From: Lytechinus variegatus | Taxonomy: Eukaryota; Echinodermata; Echinoidea; Temnopleuroida; Toxopneustidae | Direction: 5' to 3' | Length of the DNA stretch: 64,000 nt | Assembly: GCF_018143015.1 (NCBI RefSeq) | Contig: NC_054748.1 | Location: 5,407,080 to 5,471,079 of the forward strand | Shown: in pieces, positions 23,073 through 33,700 of the stretch | Layout: every line of letters starts with the position of its first letter | Position numbering within the stretch: the first letter of the stretch is position 1 | Notes under the pieces: generated by a model | The model's input: only the letters and a program-made list of their open reading frames with translations | What the model was told of the DNA's origin: nothing | The model's database searches: none | Position numbers and translations under genes: made by a program

Positions 23073-23240
23073 ATTCACACTGTAGAGTTCGCCAGTTTTG
23101 ACGTTGTGAATCAGCAATCAGGATCATGTCTTGGGAGGTTTCTCTCTCTACTCCCTCGTCTTACAAAACTGATTGTCTTCCACTGTTCCTTTCATGATGA
23201 TTTCTACAGAGAGATTGCTGAACGTGCTTTGTCATCTCAG
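23073..23240 (+). CDS. NLR-like LRR exon A1
   Basis: A 168 nt exon, phase 0/0, with acceptor TTATTTCCATAG and donor CAGGTTAGAT. It encodes 56 residues beginning IHTVEFASFDVVNQQSG, with FLSLLPRLTKLIVFHC in the middle and FYREIAERALSSQ at the end. The layout matches two ~28-residue leucine-rich repeats per exon. Residues 5-9 and 33-40, the predicted 'xxLxLxx' strands, are where it differs most from A2-A4. It lacks one codon after SGSC compared with A3 and A4. The role is presumably ligand sensing in a receptor's solenoid (family inference). Confidence 0.75.
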
Positions 23241-24034
23241 GTTAGATATACACATATAAATTTGGGTTTCAATCAGGAATGAATATTAGTAAAAATGTCA
23301 CTCAAAATTATTTTCTGAAATCGAAATGTCAGCTTTAATAAAAATATTATGAAGAATATATTCACTCTCTCTTTCTTTTATGAGGCGTAAATTATTGGGA
23401 ACTTTAATTACTACAAATTAGATTCTTAGATAAGCTTAATATATTTTAAGGGCATTGTGGAGAAAACCCGAAAACAAGTGCATGAAGGTAAAAAAAATAA
23501 TAAGAAGCCAGGTTTGAAGTCCCTCGTCGGAATAAAAACATATTGCAATGAATATAGCAATAACTTACGAACCAAAAAAAAAAAGTTTTATTCCGACGAA
23601 TATGAATACACATGCACTACACAAGCATGCATTCAAGCTCATAAATGTTGGTTGGCTTACCAAGATTAATCGGTTGATGGTATTGTGTTTTTTTTTAAAT
23701 AACGATATCAATAAACTTGAATAGCAAAGGAAATATTACAATTGCGTAATTTTGTTAATGAAGCATATGACAGGGACATTGATCACTTAGCCATTGAAAA
23801 AAAAAGAAAAAAATATTATTTTCAAATTAGAGTATATGGATGCAATTGATAATTGCTCAGATTTATTCCATAAGCACTCAAGAGGGAATTAAATGGGCAG
23901 TACATCCTCTGTGAATTTGATCTTTTATATCAATTTTCATGGTTTAGCAGTGGGAAACCTGCTACTAATGTAAATGGGATCTAGACCATTGACCAATGAT
24001 TCATCAAGAATATTATACATTCTTATTTCCATAG

Positions 24035-24202
24035 ATTCACACTGTAAAGTTCGACTGTTTGGACGTTGTGTATCAGCAATCAGGATCATGTTTTCTTGGG
24101 AGGTTTTTCTCTCTACTCCCTCGTCTTACAGACCTGACAATCTCCTCTTTCTTTCATGATGATTTCTACAGAGAGATCGCTGAGCGTGCTTTGTCATCTC
24201 AG
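24035..24202 (+). CDS. NLR-like LRR exon A2
   Basis: A 168 nt exon, phase 0/0, with the same acceptor and donor as A1. It starts IHTVKFDCLDVVYQQSG and contains FFSLLPRLTDLTISSFFHDD, then FYREIAERALSSQ. It keeps the codon after SGSC that A1 lost, and lacks one codon in the TISSFF stretch relative to A3/A4. Confidence 0.75.
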
Positions 24203-24992
24203 GTTAGATATACACATATACATTTGGGTTTCAATCAGGAATGAATATTAGTAAAAACGTCACCAAAAATCATTTTCTGAAATTGAAATGTCAGCTTTAA
24301 TGAAAAATATTATAAAGAATATATTCACTCTCTTTCTTTTATGAGGCGTGAATTATTGGGAACTTTAATTACTTCAAATTAAAATCTTAAATACGCTTAA
24401 TATCTTTTTGAGGGCATTGTGGAGAAAACCCCAAAACAAGTGCATGAAGGTAAGAAAACTAATAAGAAGCCAGGTTTGAAGTCCCTCGTCGGAACAAAAA
24501 CATATTGCAACGAATACATAATAACTTACGAACCCAAAAAAAAAACGTTTTATTCAGACGAATATGAATACACATGCACTACACAAGCATATATTCAAGC
24601 TCATAAATGTTGGCTGGCTAACCAAGATTAATCCGTTGATGGTATTGTGTTTTTTTATAATTACGGTATCAATATACTTGAATAGCAAAGGAAATATCAC
24701 AATTGTGTAGTTTTGATAATGAAACATATGAGAGGGACATTGATCACTTAGCCATTGAAAAAAAAAGAAAAATATTATTTTCAAATTAGAGTATATGGAT
24801 GCAATTGATAATTTCTCAGATTTATTCCATAAACACTCAAGAGGGAATTGAATGGGCAGTACATCCTCTGTGAATTTCATCTTTTATATCAATTTGATGG
24901 TCTAGCAGTGGGAAACCTGCTACTAATGAAAATGGGATCTAGACCATTGATCGATGATTCAACAAGCCTATTATACATTTTTATTTCCATAG

Positions 24993-25163
24993 ATTCACAC
25001 TGTAAAGTTCGACTTTTTGTTCGTTGTGAATCAGCAATCAGGATCATGTTATCTTGGGAGGTTTCTCTCTCTACTCCCTCGTCTTACAGTCCTGACGATC
25101 CGCTGCTGTTGCTTTCATGGTGATTTCTACAGAGAGATCGCTGAACGTGCTTCGTCATCTCAG
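24993..25163 (+). CDS. NLR-like LRR exon A3
   Basis: A 171 nt exon (57 codons), phase 0/0, donor CAGGTTGGAT. It starts IHTVKFDFLFVVNQQSG and contains FLSLLPRLTVLTIRCCCFHG. It differs from A2 mainly at CLD/FLF, the FF/YL site and DLTISSFF/VLTIRCCCF, almost all replacement changes. Confidence 0.75.
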
Positions 25164-25778
25164 GTTGGATATACACAGATAAGTTTGGGTTTCAATCAGG
25201 AATGAATATAAGTTAAAATGTAGCCCAAAATGATTTTCTGAAATTAAAATGTCAGCTTTAATGAAGAATATAATGAAACATATTGCAATAAAGAAAGTAG
25301 TAATAGTGGATAAACCAAAAAAAATAATGTTTCATTCAGATAGATTGGAATACACATGCACTACACATGCATATATTCAAGATCATAAATGTTGGTTGGC
25401 TAACCAAGATCAATCGGTTGATGGCATTGTGTTTTTTATAATAACGGTATCAATATATTTGAATTAAAAAAAATGAAATGTCACGATTGTGTAATTGTGA
25501 TAATGAAACATATGAGAGGGACATTGATCACTAACAATTTGGAAAACAAGGAAGAATACTATTTTCAAATTAGAGTATAGGGATGCAATTGATAATTGCT
25601 CAGATTTATGCCATAAGCAATGAAAGGGGGGAATTCAGCGGGTATTACATCCTGTGTGAATTTGATCTTTTATATCAATTTGATGATCTAGCAGTGGGAA
25701 ACCTGCTTCTAATATAAATGGGATCTAGACCATTGACCAATGATTCAACAAACCTATCATACATTCTTATTTCCATAG

Positions 25779-25949
25779 ATTCACACTGTAGATTTGGACC
25801 GTTTGTACGTTGTGAATCAGCAATTAGGATCATGTTGTCTTGGGAGGTTTCTCTCTCTACTTCCTCGTCTTACACACCTGACGATCTCCTGCTGTTCCTT
25901 TCATGATGATTTCTACAGAGAGATTGCTGAACGTACTTCGTCATCTCAG
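25779..25949 (+). CDS. NLR-like LRR exon A4
   Basis: A 171 nt exon, phase 0/0. It starts IHTVDLDRLYVVNQQLG and contains FLSLLPRLTHLTISCCSFHD, ending FYREIAERTSSSQ. It is the last type A exon: the unit is broken about 100 bp downstream by a dispersed element. Confidence 0.75.
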
Positions 25950-26051
25950 GTTGGATATACACAGATAAATTTGGGTTTCAATCAGGAATGAATATAAGTA
26001 AAAATGTAACCCAAAATGATTTTCTGAAATTAAAATGTTAGCTTGAACCCT

Positions 26052-26930
26052 AAATAGACTGGGCTATTTGGACGCCTAAAAAAACGGGGGAGGGGGCTGA
26101 TTCAGCCCCCCCCCCCTAATTATTTCGGCCGTTGATCGCGCGATCGCGACGAAAATTGGCACATGCGTTACCCATGGCATTATCTACAAATCTATAACAT
26201 CCAATTCGGCAAAAAATTTCCCGTCTCATTAATTATGCTAATTTATGCGTAAAATCATAAGTCTGCTCTAATTAATAAAATAATGCCCCTGAAATGCTAT
26301 TTTTTGTTTCACATGCTCTAGATAGGCATCTGATCAAATTGATTTTAAAAAATTTCAAAATCAAATTTATTTTCTTATGTATTGTATTGTTTTCTAAATT
26401 TCTTATGTATTTCTTTGTTTTTCGACTTTTTGTTTTTGTTATTGTTTTTTCAATGGAAATTGTCGGGGACATTTTTTTACCATAAACAAGATAAAATTAA
26501 TTGATTTTAAGCAGTAAAAGGAAAAATAATGAAACATTTATGAATGTTGGCTAGAACACTATTTGCATTGGATTTGTACACAAATTCACGTTTTTGAGTA
26601 ATTTTGGGTCTGCATGCACTTACGAAATGTTGCGTAATTTTAGAACCGTGTATGGTCACAATTCCGGTCTCAAAAGTTGCGGGAGACTTGAAAGTAAAAA
26701 GTCAGCGAGCGACGCTGTCAAAAAATTTCGCGCGGCGGATTTATCGCGAAAAATGTATTGTTACCCCCGTCATCGGATGCTTGCATTCCCGCATAAAACG
26801 TTTGCACCTTTTCCACTCCCTGGGGAGCATTCCAGCAAGATTTTCAAGACTCGATTGCTAGGCATACTACATAGGTTTTCGCCTCCTATGGGTAGGCCTA
26901 TCCATTTAACACCTTGGTAGAGGGTGACAA
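26052..26930 (+). mobile_element. Element related to the TTAA MITE at 43687-44436, with adjoining sequence
   Basis: Shares blocks with the reverse complement of 43687-44436: a C-run after CAGCCCCC, 'GATCGCGCGATCGCGACGAA', 'TTAATTATGCTAATTTATGC', 'GACTTGAAAGTAAAAAG' and 'ATCGCGAAAAATGT'. The left end reads CCCTAAATAGACTGGGC. No matching right terminus is clear, so the copy is probably truncated near 26770. It interrupts type A cassette 4. Confidence 0.6.
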
Positions 26931-26967
26931 AGTGTGGATTGACACCTTGCCAAAGGCGTCTACATTC

Positions 26968-27415
26968 GTAATTCCGAAGCTTCGTTATTCCGAAGGTTTG
27001 GATATTCCGAAGGTTCGTTAATCCGAAAACGAAATAAGGTTCGTTATTCCGAAGGTTCGTTTATTCGAAACGAAATGAGGTTCGTTGTTCATTTCGTTTT
27101 CGGACAACCGAACCTTCGGAATTATACGAACCTCATTTCGTATTCGGAATAACGAACCTTTGGAACATCCAACCTTATTTCGTTTTCGGATTAACGAACC
27201 TTCGGAACAACGAACCTTATTTCGTTTCGGATTATCGAACCTTCGGAACAACTAACCTTATTTCGTTTTCGGATTATCGAACCTTCGTAACAGCGCAACA
27301 AATGTTCGGATTTAGGAACCGTTTTTCGTTTTCGGATTAACAAACATCGAGGTATAGGCAATGCACGTGTTTCGGAATTACGAACCTTTGGAATTACGAA
27401 CTGTAACCGAATTTT
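26968..27415. repeat. Tandem/inverted repeats of TTCGGAATAACGAACC
   Basis: Units of about 20-40 bp (GGTTCGTTATTCCGAA, GAAACGAAATAAGGTTCG) run in one orientation up to about 27090 and in the opposite orientation from there to 27415, so the block can fold back on itself. Long open frames here are a by-product of the repeat. Confidence 0.85.
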
Positions 27416-27494
27416 AACACCGTGTGCCCTTCGATATTTTGTATAGTAAAGAGTGACGTACATTTCCTTCCTTAAATTTTGAGAATATGGGGAT

Positions 27495-28330
27495 TTTTAA
27501 TGGTCAAGTCCACTTTAGAAAATAGATTGGAATAGAGAAAAATCAAACAAGCATAAGGCTGAAAATTTCATCAAAATCGGATGTAAAATAACAAAGTTAT
27601 GACATTTGAAATTTTTGCATATTTTTCACAAAGTAGTGATACGCACAAGTCAAATGGGGCAGTCGATGATGTCACTCACTATTTCTGTTGTTTATATATT
27701 GTTTGATTTATCTTTTATATAGATTTAATGATAAGGACTAACTTGACTAAATTTTCATCATCATCTGTATAATCGATGTATATGCCTAATATTTAAAATA
27801 ATATTTGATTAGAATAATTCATTAGAATAATTCATCGATAGTCCTTCACGGTGAGGTTTTGCGCCCACCAGCCCGACCCCGCGGATCTACCCCTCCGGAT
27901 CCTGGCGACTTGTATTAACTGATGCATGTTGTATTTATTTATCCATTACAGTGTTTGTTGATGACATTTAAAAAGTTTGCTTATTTTTCACAAAGTAGTA
28001 ATATGCACAAGTCAAATGAGGCAGTCGATGATGTCCCTCACTCACAGTTTCTGTTGTTTTTATATTGTTTGATTTATCTTTTATATAGATTTAATGATAA
28101 GGACCAACTTGACTGAATTTTAATCATCATCTGTATAATCGATGTAAATGCCTAATTTTAAAAATATATTTGATTAGAATAATTCATTAGAATAATTCAT
28201 CGATAGTCCTTCACGGTGAGGTTTTCCGCCCACCACCCCGACCCCGCGGCTCTACCCCTCCGGATCCTGGCGACCTGTATTAACCGATGCATGTTGTATT
28301 TATTTATCCATTACAGTGTTTGTTGATTTA
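27495..28330. repeat. MITE fragment plus ~361 bp tandem duplication
   Basis: 27495-27680 matches the left arm of the TTAA element at 58947-59537 (GGTCAAGTCCAC, CATCAAAATCGGATGTAAAA, GTCGATGATGTCACTC). The stretch from 27630 (CAAAGTAGTGATACGCACAAG) to about 27960 recurs at 27990-28325, including TCCTTCACGGTGAGGTTTTG and GACCCCGCGGxTCTACCCCT. The duplication postdates the insertion. Confidence 0.8.
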
Positions 28331-28377
28331 TAGATCAAATAAATAATGAATGATTTTAACTAAGAATAAATGGGCAT

Positions 28378-28685
28378 TAGATCAAGTGTGAATTAGACCA
28401 AATGAAAATTAGACTGAGTGAGGATAAGCCCAAGCGGCCATTACACCATTTGGCTATTAGACCACTTGGCTATTAGATCAAGTGGTCATTAGACCAAGTG
28501 GATATCAGACAAAGTGGAAATATGACCGAATGGTCATTAGACAATATGACACTTAGACGACATGAAAATTAGACCAAGTGGGAATTAGACGAATTTGATA
28601 TTTAGACGAACTGGTTGTAGACGAAATGGGTTTAGACTATGTGAAGTTGGACGAACTGATAAGTAGACCAAGTGGTATAGACCAT
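28378..28685. repeat. Minisatellite ATTAGACCAAGTGG
   Basis: Around 20 degenerate units of 14-16 bp with the pattern (A/T)TTAGACxAA(G/T)TGG. Homogeneity falls towards the 3' end. Confidence 0.85.
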
Positions 28686-29669
28686 CCGATAAATCACTGG
28701 TACAGTGTGAGTAAAGTACATTACGGAATGCATACAAAGTAATATCAAATATTTCTTCGATTGCTGCAAAATCAAATTTCCATTGCACTGAAATAATGAA
28801 ATCACAATGTAATATCCTAGGAAATGAACGAATATGTTACATTTTAATCAGGCAAACATAATAAATCGTGCTATATATACATTTCATATCATATTCCTCA
28901 TATTTTCATGATTTTTTGTGATATTCGTTCGTATTTTCACTACCCCGTGCTTTGAAACTCAATATCTTATTTTTATGCTAACCTGACTTTATACTTTCGA
29001 TTTTTTCAATTATGTTCAAAGTACATGATTTGCTCCTGGATATGTATTTAAATGCCACATTTTCTACTTATTTGGATTACTGTGTGGTTTGTGCATAATT
29101 TCACACCACATTAAAGATAATCGGTAGATACGAGTTATGTGACTCCACGTCAGTCATAATTCAGATAAACTTGTCATCCCCGAATTGAGTAAACATCGAA
29201 ATTATTGATCGCTAGAGGGTATTCATTTGTCTCGCTATCTACTATGGTCAACAAGGAAATTCGTGATCACTCTCGCAAAAAGTGTTCACTGGCTTTCTAG
29301 GAAATTCGTGATCACTCTCGCAAAAAGTGTTCACTAGCTTACAAGTTCACGAGCTTTCGAGTGCCGCTGCAACTCTTTATCACTTGATAAAGAGTAAGAG
29401 TAAGTAAACTAATCCTCCTGCTACTGGTGGTGGTAGTACTGAAACTATTTCTATTCCTTATACTACTACGAGCTTATACTTTAAATACCTATAATTGTTA
29501 TACTACTACTGGCAATGATATTGCTGCTACTAGTACTACTACTATTACCTTAACAAGGAATAACATCACCACTGTTTGGTTCTTGTTGATAATGATAATA
29601 CATTCCTCAGCTGCAGACTAATACTGTGTGTAGGCCAATCAGTAATAAGCATTGTTCTTTCTCACTTAG

Positions 29670-29852
29670 ATCCATACATTATTTCTCGGCTTTCAAGAGG
29701 ATCCGCATGGACCTCTGAGTTCATCTGCATGTAAGCATCTAGCCAGATTTATCTGCTGTCTACCCCGTCTTACAACCCTCACGATCGCTTGCAATGAGGA
29801 GCTACTTGATGATTTCTTCATTGATTTTGCTTCCATGGCAGCATCATCAAAG
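29670..29852 (+). CDS. NLR-like LRR exon B1
   Basis: A 183 nt exon, phase 0/0, with acceptor CTTTCTCACTTAG and donor AAGGTAATAG. It encodes 61 residues: IHTLFLGFQEDPHGPLSSSA, then CKHLARFICCLPRLTTLTIA, then CNEELLDDFF and ASMAASSK. It shares the IHT(L/V) start and CLPRLTTLTI core with type A exons, so A and B are homologous LRR modules with a longer loop in B. It differs from B2 at ten codons, all replacements, eight of them between residues 35 and 45. Confidence 0.75.
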
Positions 29853-30898
29853 GTAATAGAAAGTAGGAGAAATCAATCTCCATAAGAGTTCTGTTTTGAA
29901 TGACGTATTCTATTTTCTACACAAAAATACATTAAATTGATTGGTACAATGTGTGTAAAGTTTATTACGAAATGCATACAATTATTTCATTAAGTACTAT
30001 AAAGTATTTCTTCAGATATATCAAACACGACTTTCATTGCACTGAAATGATAAAACCACAATATTGGTTAGGAAATGAACTAATATCTTACATTACAATC
30101 ATGCAAGCAGTAATGAATAGTGCCATATGTTTGTGATATAAAGTTCCCCATATTTTTAAGATTTTTTTATTCGTATTTTCACTACCCCGTGCTTTGAAAG
30201 TCAATTATTGTAATTCAGTATTTGCTAACCTAAGTTTATACTTTCACTTCTTTCAATTCCTGTTCATATTACATGATTTGTTCCTAGAAATGTTTTTAAA
30301 TGCCACATCTTCTATTGATTTGGATTACTGTGTGAATGTTCATAATTTGACACCACATTAAAGATAATCGGTAGATATGAGTTATATGACCCCATTCAGT
30401 CATAATTTTGACAAATTTGTCATCCCCGACTTCAGCAACATCCAAATTATTATTTTTTTTTTCCAGAAGAGGAATATAAATTGCCCTTTCAATCCGCAAG
30501 AAACCTGATAAGAATTTAAAATGCATTCACTAATCTTCATAATAAATGATGGAAGTATGTTATAATTTTGATAACACATTACAACATCGCCATTAGGTCA
30601 AGCATGCGTGACCTAATGGTAACATCAAGTAAAATACTCCTCCTGCTACTTGTGGTGGTAGTACTGAAACTATTTCTATTCTTTATACTACTACGAACTT
30701 ATACTTTAAATACTTCCAATTGTTATACTACTACTGGTAATGATATTGCTGCTACTAGTACTACTACTATTACCTTATCTAGGAATGACATCACCACTGT
30801 TTGGTTCTTGTTGATACTGATAATATATACATTCCTCACATGCAGAGTAATACTGTGTGTAGGCCAATCAGTAATAAGCATTGTTCTATCTCACTTAG

Positions 30899-31081
30899 AT
30901 CCATACATTAGTTCTCGGCTTTCAAGAGGATCCGCATAGACCTCTGAGTTCATCTGCATGTAAGCATCTAGCCAGATTTATCTGCTGTCTACCCCGTCTT
31001 GCAAACCTCACGATCACTGACATTTACGGGCAACTTGATGATTTCTTCATTGATTTTGCTTCCATGGCAGCATCATCAAAG
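30899..31081 (+). CDS. NLR-like LRR exon B2
   Basis: A 183 nt exon, phase 0/0, with the same splice sites as B1. It reads IHTLVLGFQEDPHRPLSSSA, then CKHLARFICCLPRLANLTIT, then DIYGQLDDFF. It is intact. It splices in frame to the terminal exon at 32112, or from A4/B1 upstream. Confidence 0.75.
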
Positions 31082-32111
31082 GTAATAGAAAGTAGGGGAA
31101 ATCAATCTCCATATGAGTTCTGTTTTGAATGGTGTATTCTATTTTCTACACATAAATACATTGAATTGATTGGTACAATGTGCGTAAAGTTTATTACGAA
31201 ATGCATACAAATATTTTATAAAGTACTATTAAGTATTTCTTCAGATGCTGCAAAAAAAAACACTTTCATTGCACTGAAGTAATAAAACCACAATATTGGT
31301 TGGAGAATGAACTAATATTTTACATTACAATCGTGCAGGTAATAATGAATAATGCCATATTTTTGTGATATAAAGCTCGCCATATTTTCAAGATGTTTTT
31401 TATTCGTATTTTCACTACTCCGTGCTTTGAAACTCAATTATTGTAATTCAGTATTTGCTAACCTAATTTTATACTTTTACTTCTTTCAATTCCTGTTCAT
31501 AGTACATGATTTGTTTCTAAAAAAACGTTTTTAAATGCCTCATCTTCTATTGATTTGGATTACTGTATGAATTGTGCATAATTTGACACCACATTAAATA
31601 TAATCGGTAGATACGAGTTATGTGATCCCATGTCAGTCATAATCTTGACAAACCTGTCATCCCCGAGTTCAGCAACATCCAAGTTATTATTATTTTTTTG
31701 TGGAATAGGAATATAAATTGCCCCTTTCAATCAGCAAGAAACCTGATTAGAATTTAAAGTGCATTTAATAATCTTCTTAATAGATGATTAAAGTATGTTA
31801 TAATGTTGATAACACATTACAACATCACCATTAGGTCAAACATGCGTGACCTAATGGTAACATCAAGTAAACTACTCCTCCTGTTACTGGTGGTGGTAGT
31901 ACTTAAACTATTGTTTTTCTTTTACTACTACTAACTTATAAGGTAAATACTTCTACTTATACTACTATACTGGTAATGATATTGCTACTACTAATACTAG
32001 TCCTTTAACTAGGAATAATATCACCACTGTTTGGTCCTTATTGATACTTATACTAAACCGAGGCTTATCAAGCACATTTCTTTATTTCATTTATAATTGT
32101 TTTCTTTGCAG

Positions 32112-32509
32112 AGTCCTTACTTCATGGAAAGGAAACACATCCCTTTATTAGATAAGTACTGGCCAAGATGGAGAGAGCTTCAATCGCGCGCTGAAAGTAG
32201 TTCATCCGCTGTTTCTACTAACCATTCTGAAGTTGAGCCATCGCAGCACCAAGGACATCCTCTGGACTAACCAACCTTCCTCCCCATCAACAAGAGGTAA
32301 CAACACTGAATAATCCTCTTACATGTTTCCAATCAGAGGCAATGGACCTATCACTGAATCACCCCCAACAAATACCTGGTGAAACAATCCAATCTACCTC
32401 CGGTCAAGAACAGGTGACAAATTCCTACACCTGTATATCTGACCACCGTACATTCAGTCATGGTAATTCAACTAAACACCTCTCAGTCCTAACTAACGCA
32501 ATGGTGTGA
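32112..32509 (+). CDS. Terminal exon of the NLR-like gene, probable frameshift
   Basis: Acceptor TTTTCTTTGCAG. In phase 0 it encodes SPYFMERKHIPLLDKYWPRW, then RELQSRAESSSSAVSTNHSE and VEPSQHQGHPLD, and stops at 32268-32270. From 32258 a second frame stays open for 83 codons to 32507-32509 (SSGLTNLPPHQQEVTTLNNP and onward, Gln/Ser/Thr-rich). The two frames overlap at GGACATCC, as if one base had been lost there. Either the protein ends at 32270, or the longer Ser/Thr/Gln-rich tail is original and this copy carries a -1 frameshift. I favour the second moderately. Confidence 0.6.
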
Positions 32510-33700
32510 CATTGTGACGCCTACTACAGTCCATATTTTTTTTAATGTAACTATTATGTTTGCAGGGAAGGGCCTTTTGGTGGGTTTGTCGTCATGTTAT
32601 CGGGTATGCATATCTCTTAAAATTGCTACAATGATTCATTATACTACAGCTTCCTAATTCTAAAATAGATATCGAATACTTAAGAGGAAATGTTATGAAT
32701 CATTTTGCATCTAAGTGAAGTTGTCGATGAAAGTTCCATGGAATCCTGACGCTATTTTCACTCAACACAGTAATCTACATACGTTAATATTAAGAATTAA
32801 TCGATAGCGAATTTTAAGCTTCCTTTTCATAAAATTATGGTGCACTAAGTATATTTTTGTTTCTATCAATTCAATTTGATACCCGCCTGAGGTGCAATAT
32901 CATAATACTCTTTAATTTTTTTGTTAATAAATCAGAATTATGAAAGGCTTATTCAGCGAATTTTTACATTTCAAAGAAATTACCTAGTAAACCTACCTTT
33001 CGTTTTATCCATCATCAAACAGATCCAACCATGAGTGAGCATGTTCCTGAAACTTTGTAAGTAGAGTAAACACTGACCTAGTCCAAATCTCTACTCCGGT
33101 CTAATTCCCACTGCTCTTTCAAATAAAAAAAATCAGAATTCTTATTTCTCCATTTTTTGGCTATTTCATTTTATCTCTACTTCACTCTTGTTATCAATAT
33201 TTATCCTGTTTATTATATCTGCTTCAATAGAGCTGATTTACCTTATTATTCCAAGCTATTGCTGCTACAAAATGTAAAAGAGAAAATATAAAGGTATGTT
33301 AAAGCTTTACATTTATTTGTATTATTTTTGAGGGGGTACCTTACTTTGCTTTCTTTCCCACACTTATACATTTTTCTGTTATTTGATCTATTTTTTAATT
33401 TATTCTTTCTATTCTATTTTACTTACTCTGTTAAATATTTTTATTTCAAATCTCACCTTTCGTTTTTCTCCGGACAAGTTTTGCACCCTAACTTCTGCTT
33501 TGACATAGGGAGCCTATTATTTATGTGGATTATTTCTTATGTCCAAAATAATGCTATTTTGCCATCAAAGAATGATTTGATATATGAAGAGCTCACTTGC
33601 AAAAGGGGCAAGGTTAATTTTTCATCGAATTTGATTTTCATGTCTCAATGTAAAGATTTTTTGCATCTCTATAAGATGATACCAAAGAAAAATAAACTTT
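32510..33700. other. 3' flank of the NLR-like gene, no firm gene
   Basis: AT-rich. Two short splice-bounded segments were noted: 33023-33056 (after ATCATCAAACAG, before GTAAGTAGAG) and about 33254-33293 (before GTATGT). Their frames cannot be joined convincingly. An open frame at 33328-33792 runs into the dispersed repeat and is not called. Confidence 0.35.

Larger units (their letters stand above)
22830..26040 (+). repeat. Tandem exon-intron cassettes, type A (4 copies)
   Basis: A ~960 bp unit is repeated: exon starts at 23073, 24035, 24993 and 25779, giving steps of 962, 958 and 786. Each unit has 'TTAGAGTATATGGATG', 'TCATCCTCTGTGAATTT' and 'GGGATCTAGACCATTG' upstream of the exon, and 'TTTGGGTTTCAATCAGGAATG' after it. 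Unit 3 lacks about 180 bp of intron. Unit 4 is cut off by the element starting near 26045. A 70-codon open frame between exons (23457-23669, 24419-24631) is shared through duplication and is not called as a gene. Confidence 0.9.
28690..32110 (+). repeat. Tandem exon-intron cassettes, type B (~1.23 kb, 2 full and 1 partial)
   Basis: Exon starts at 29670 and 30899 are 1229 bp apart. A third unit begins near 31310 and keeps the intron (CCATTAGGTCA...TGACCTAATGG, 'ACCACTGTTTGGT') but has no type B exon: the terminal exon starts at 32112, almost exactly one period later. Each unit holds TTACTACTAC-rich intron sequence. An 11 bp perfect hairpin, CCATTAGGTCA/TGACCTAATGG, occurs at 30590-30619 and 31830-31859. 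A 52 bp direct repeat (29257-29340) is private to unit 1. Confidence 0.85.

Noticed and set aside
23457..25467. Repeated ~70-codon frame between type A exons (ending CWLANQD)
   Set aside because: Shared only because the cassette duplicated. It begins at GTG, has no splice signals, and the third copy is altered at its start. No coding signature beyond lack of stops.
22830..32110. CRISPR-like regular repeats
   Set aside because: The periodic units are ~1 kb exon-intron duplications in a eukaryotic genome, not short repeats with unique spacers.
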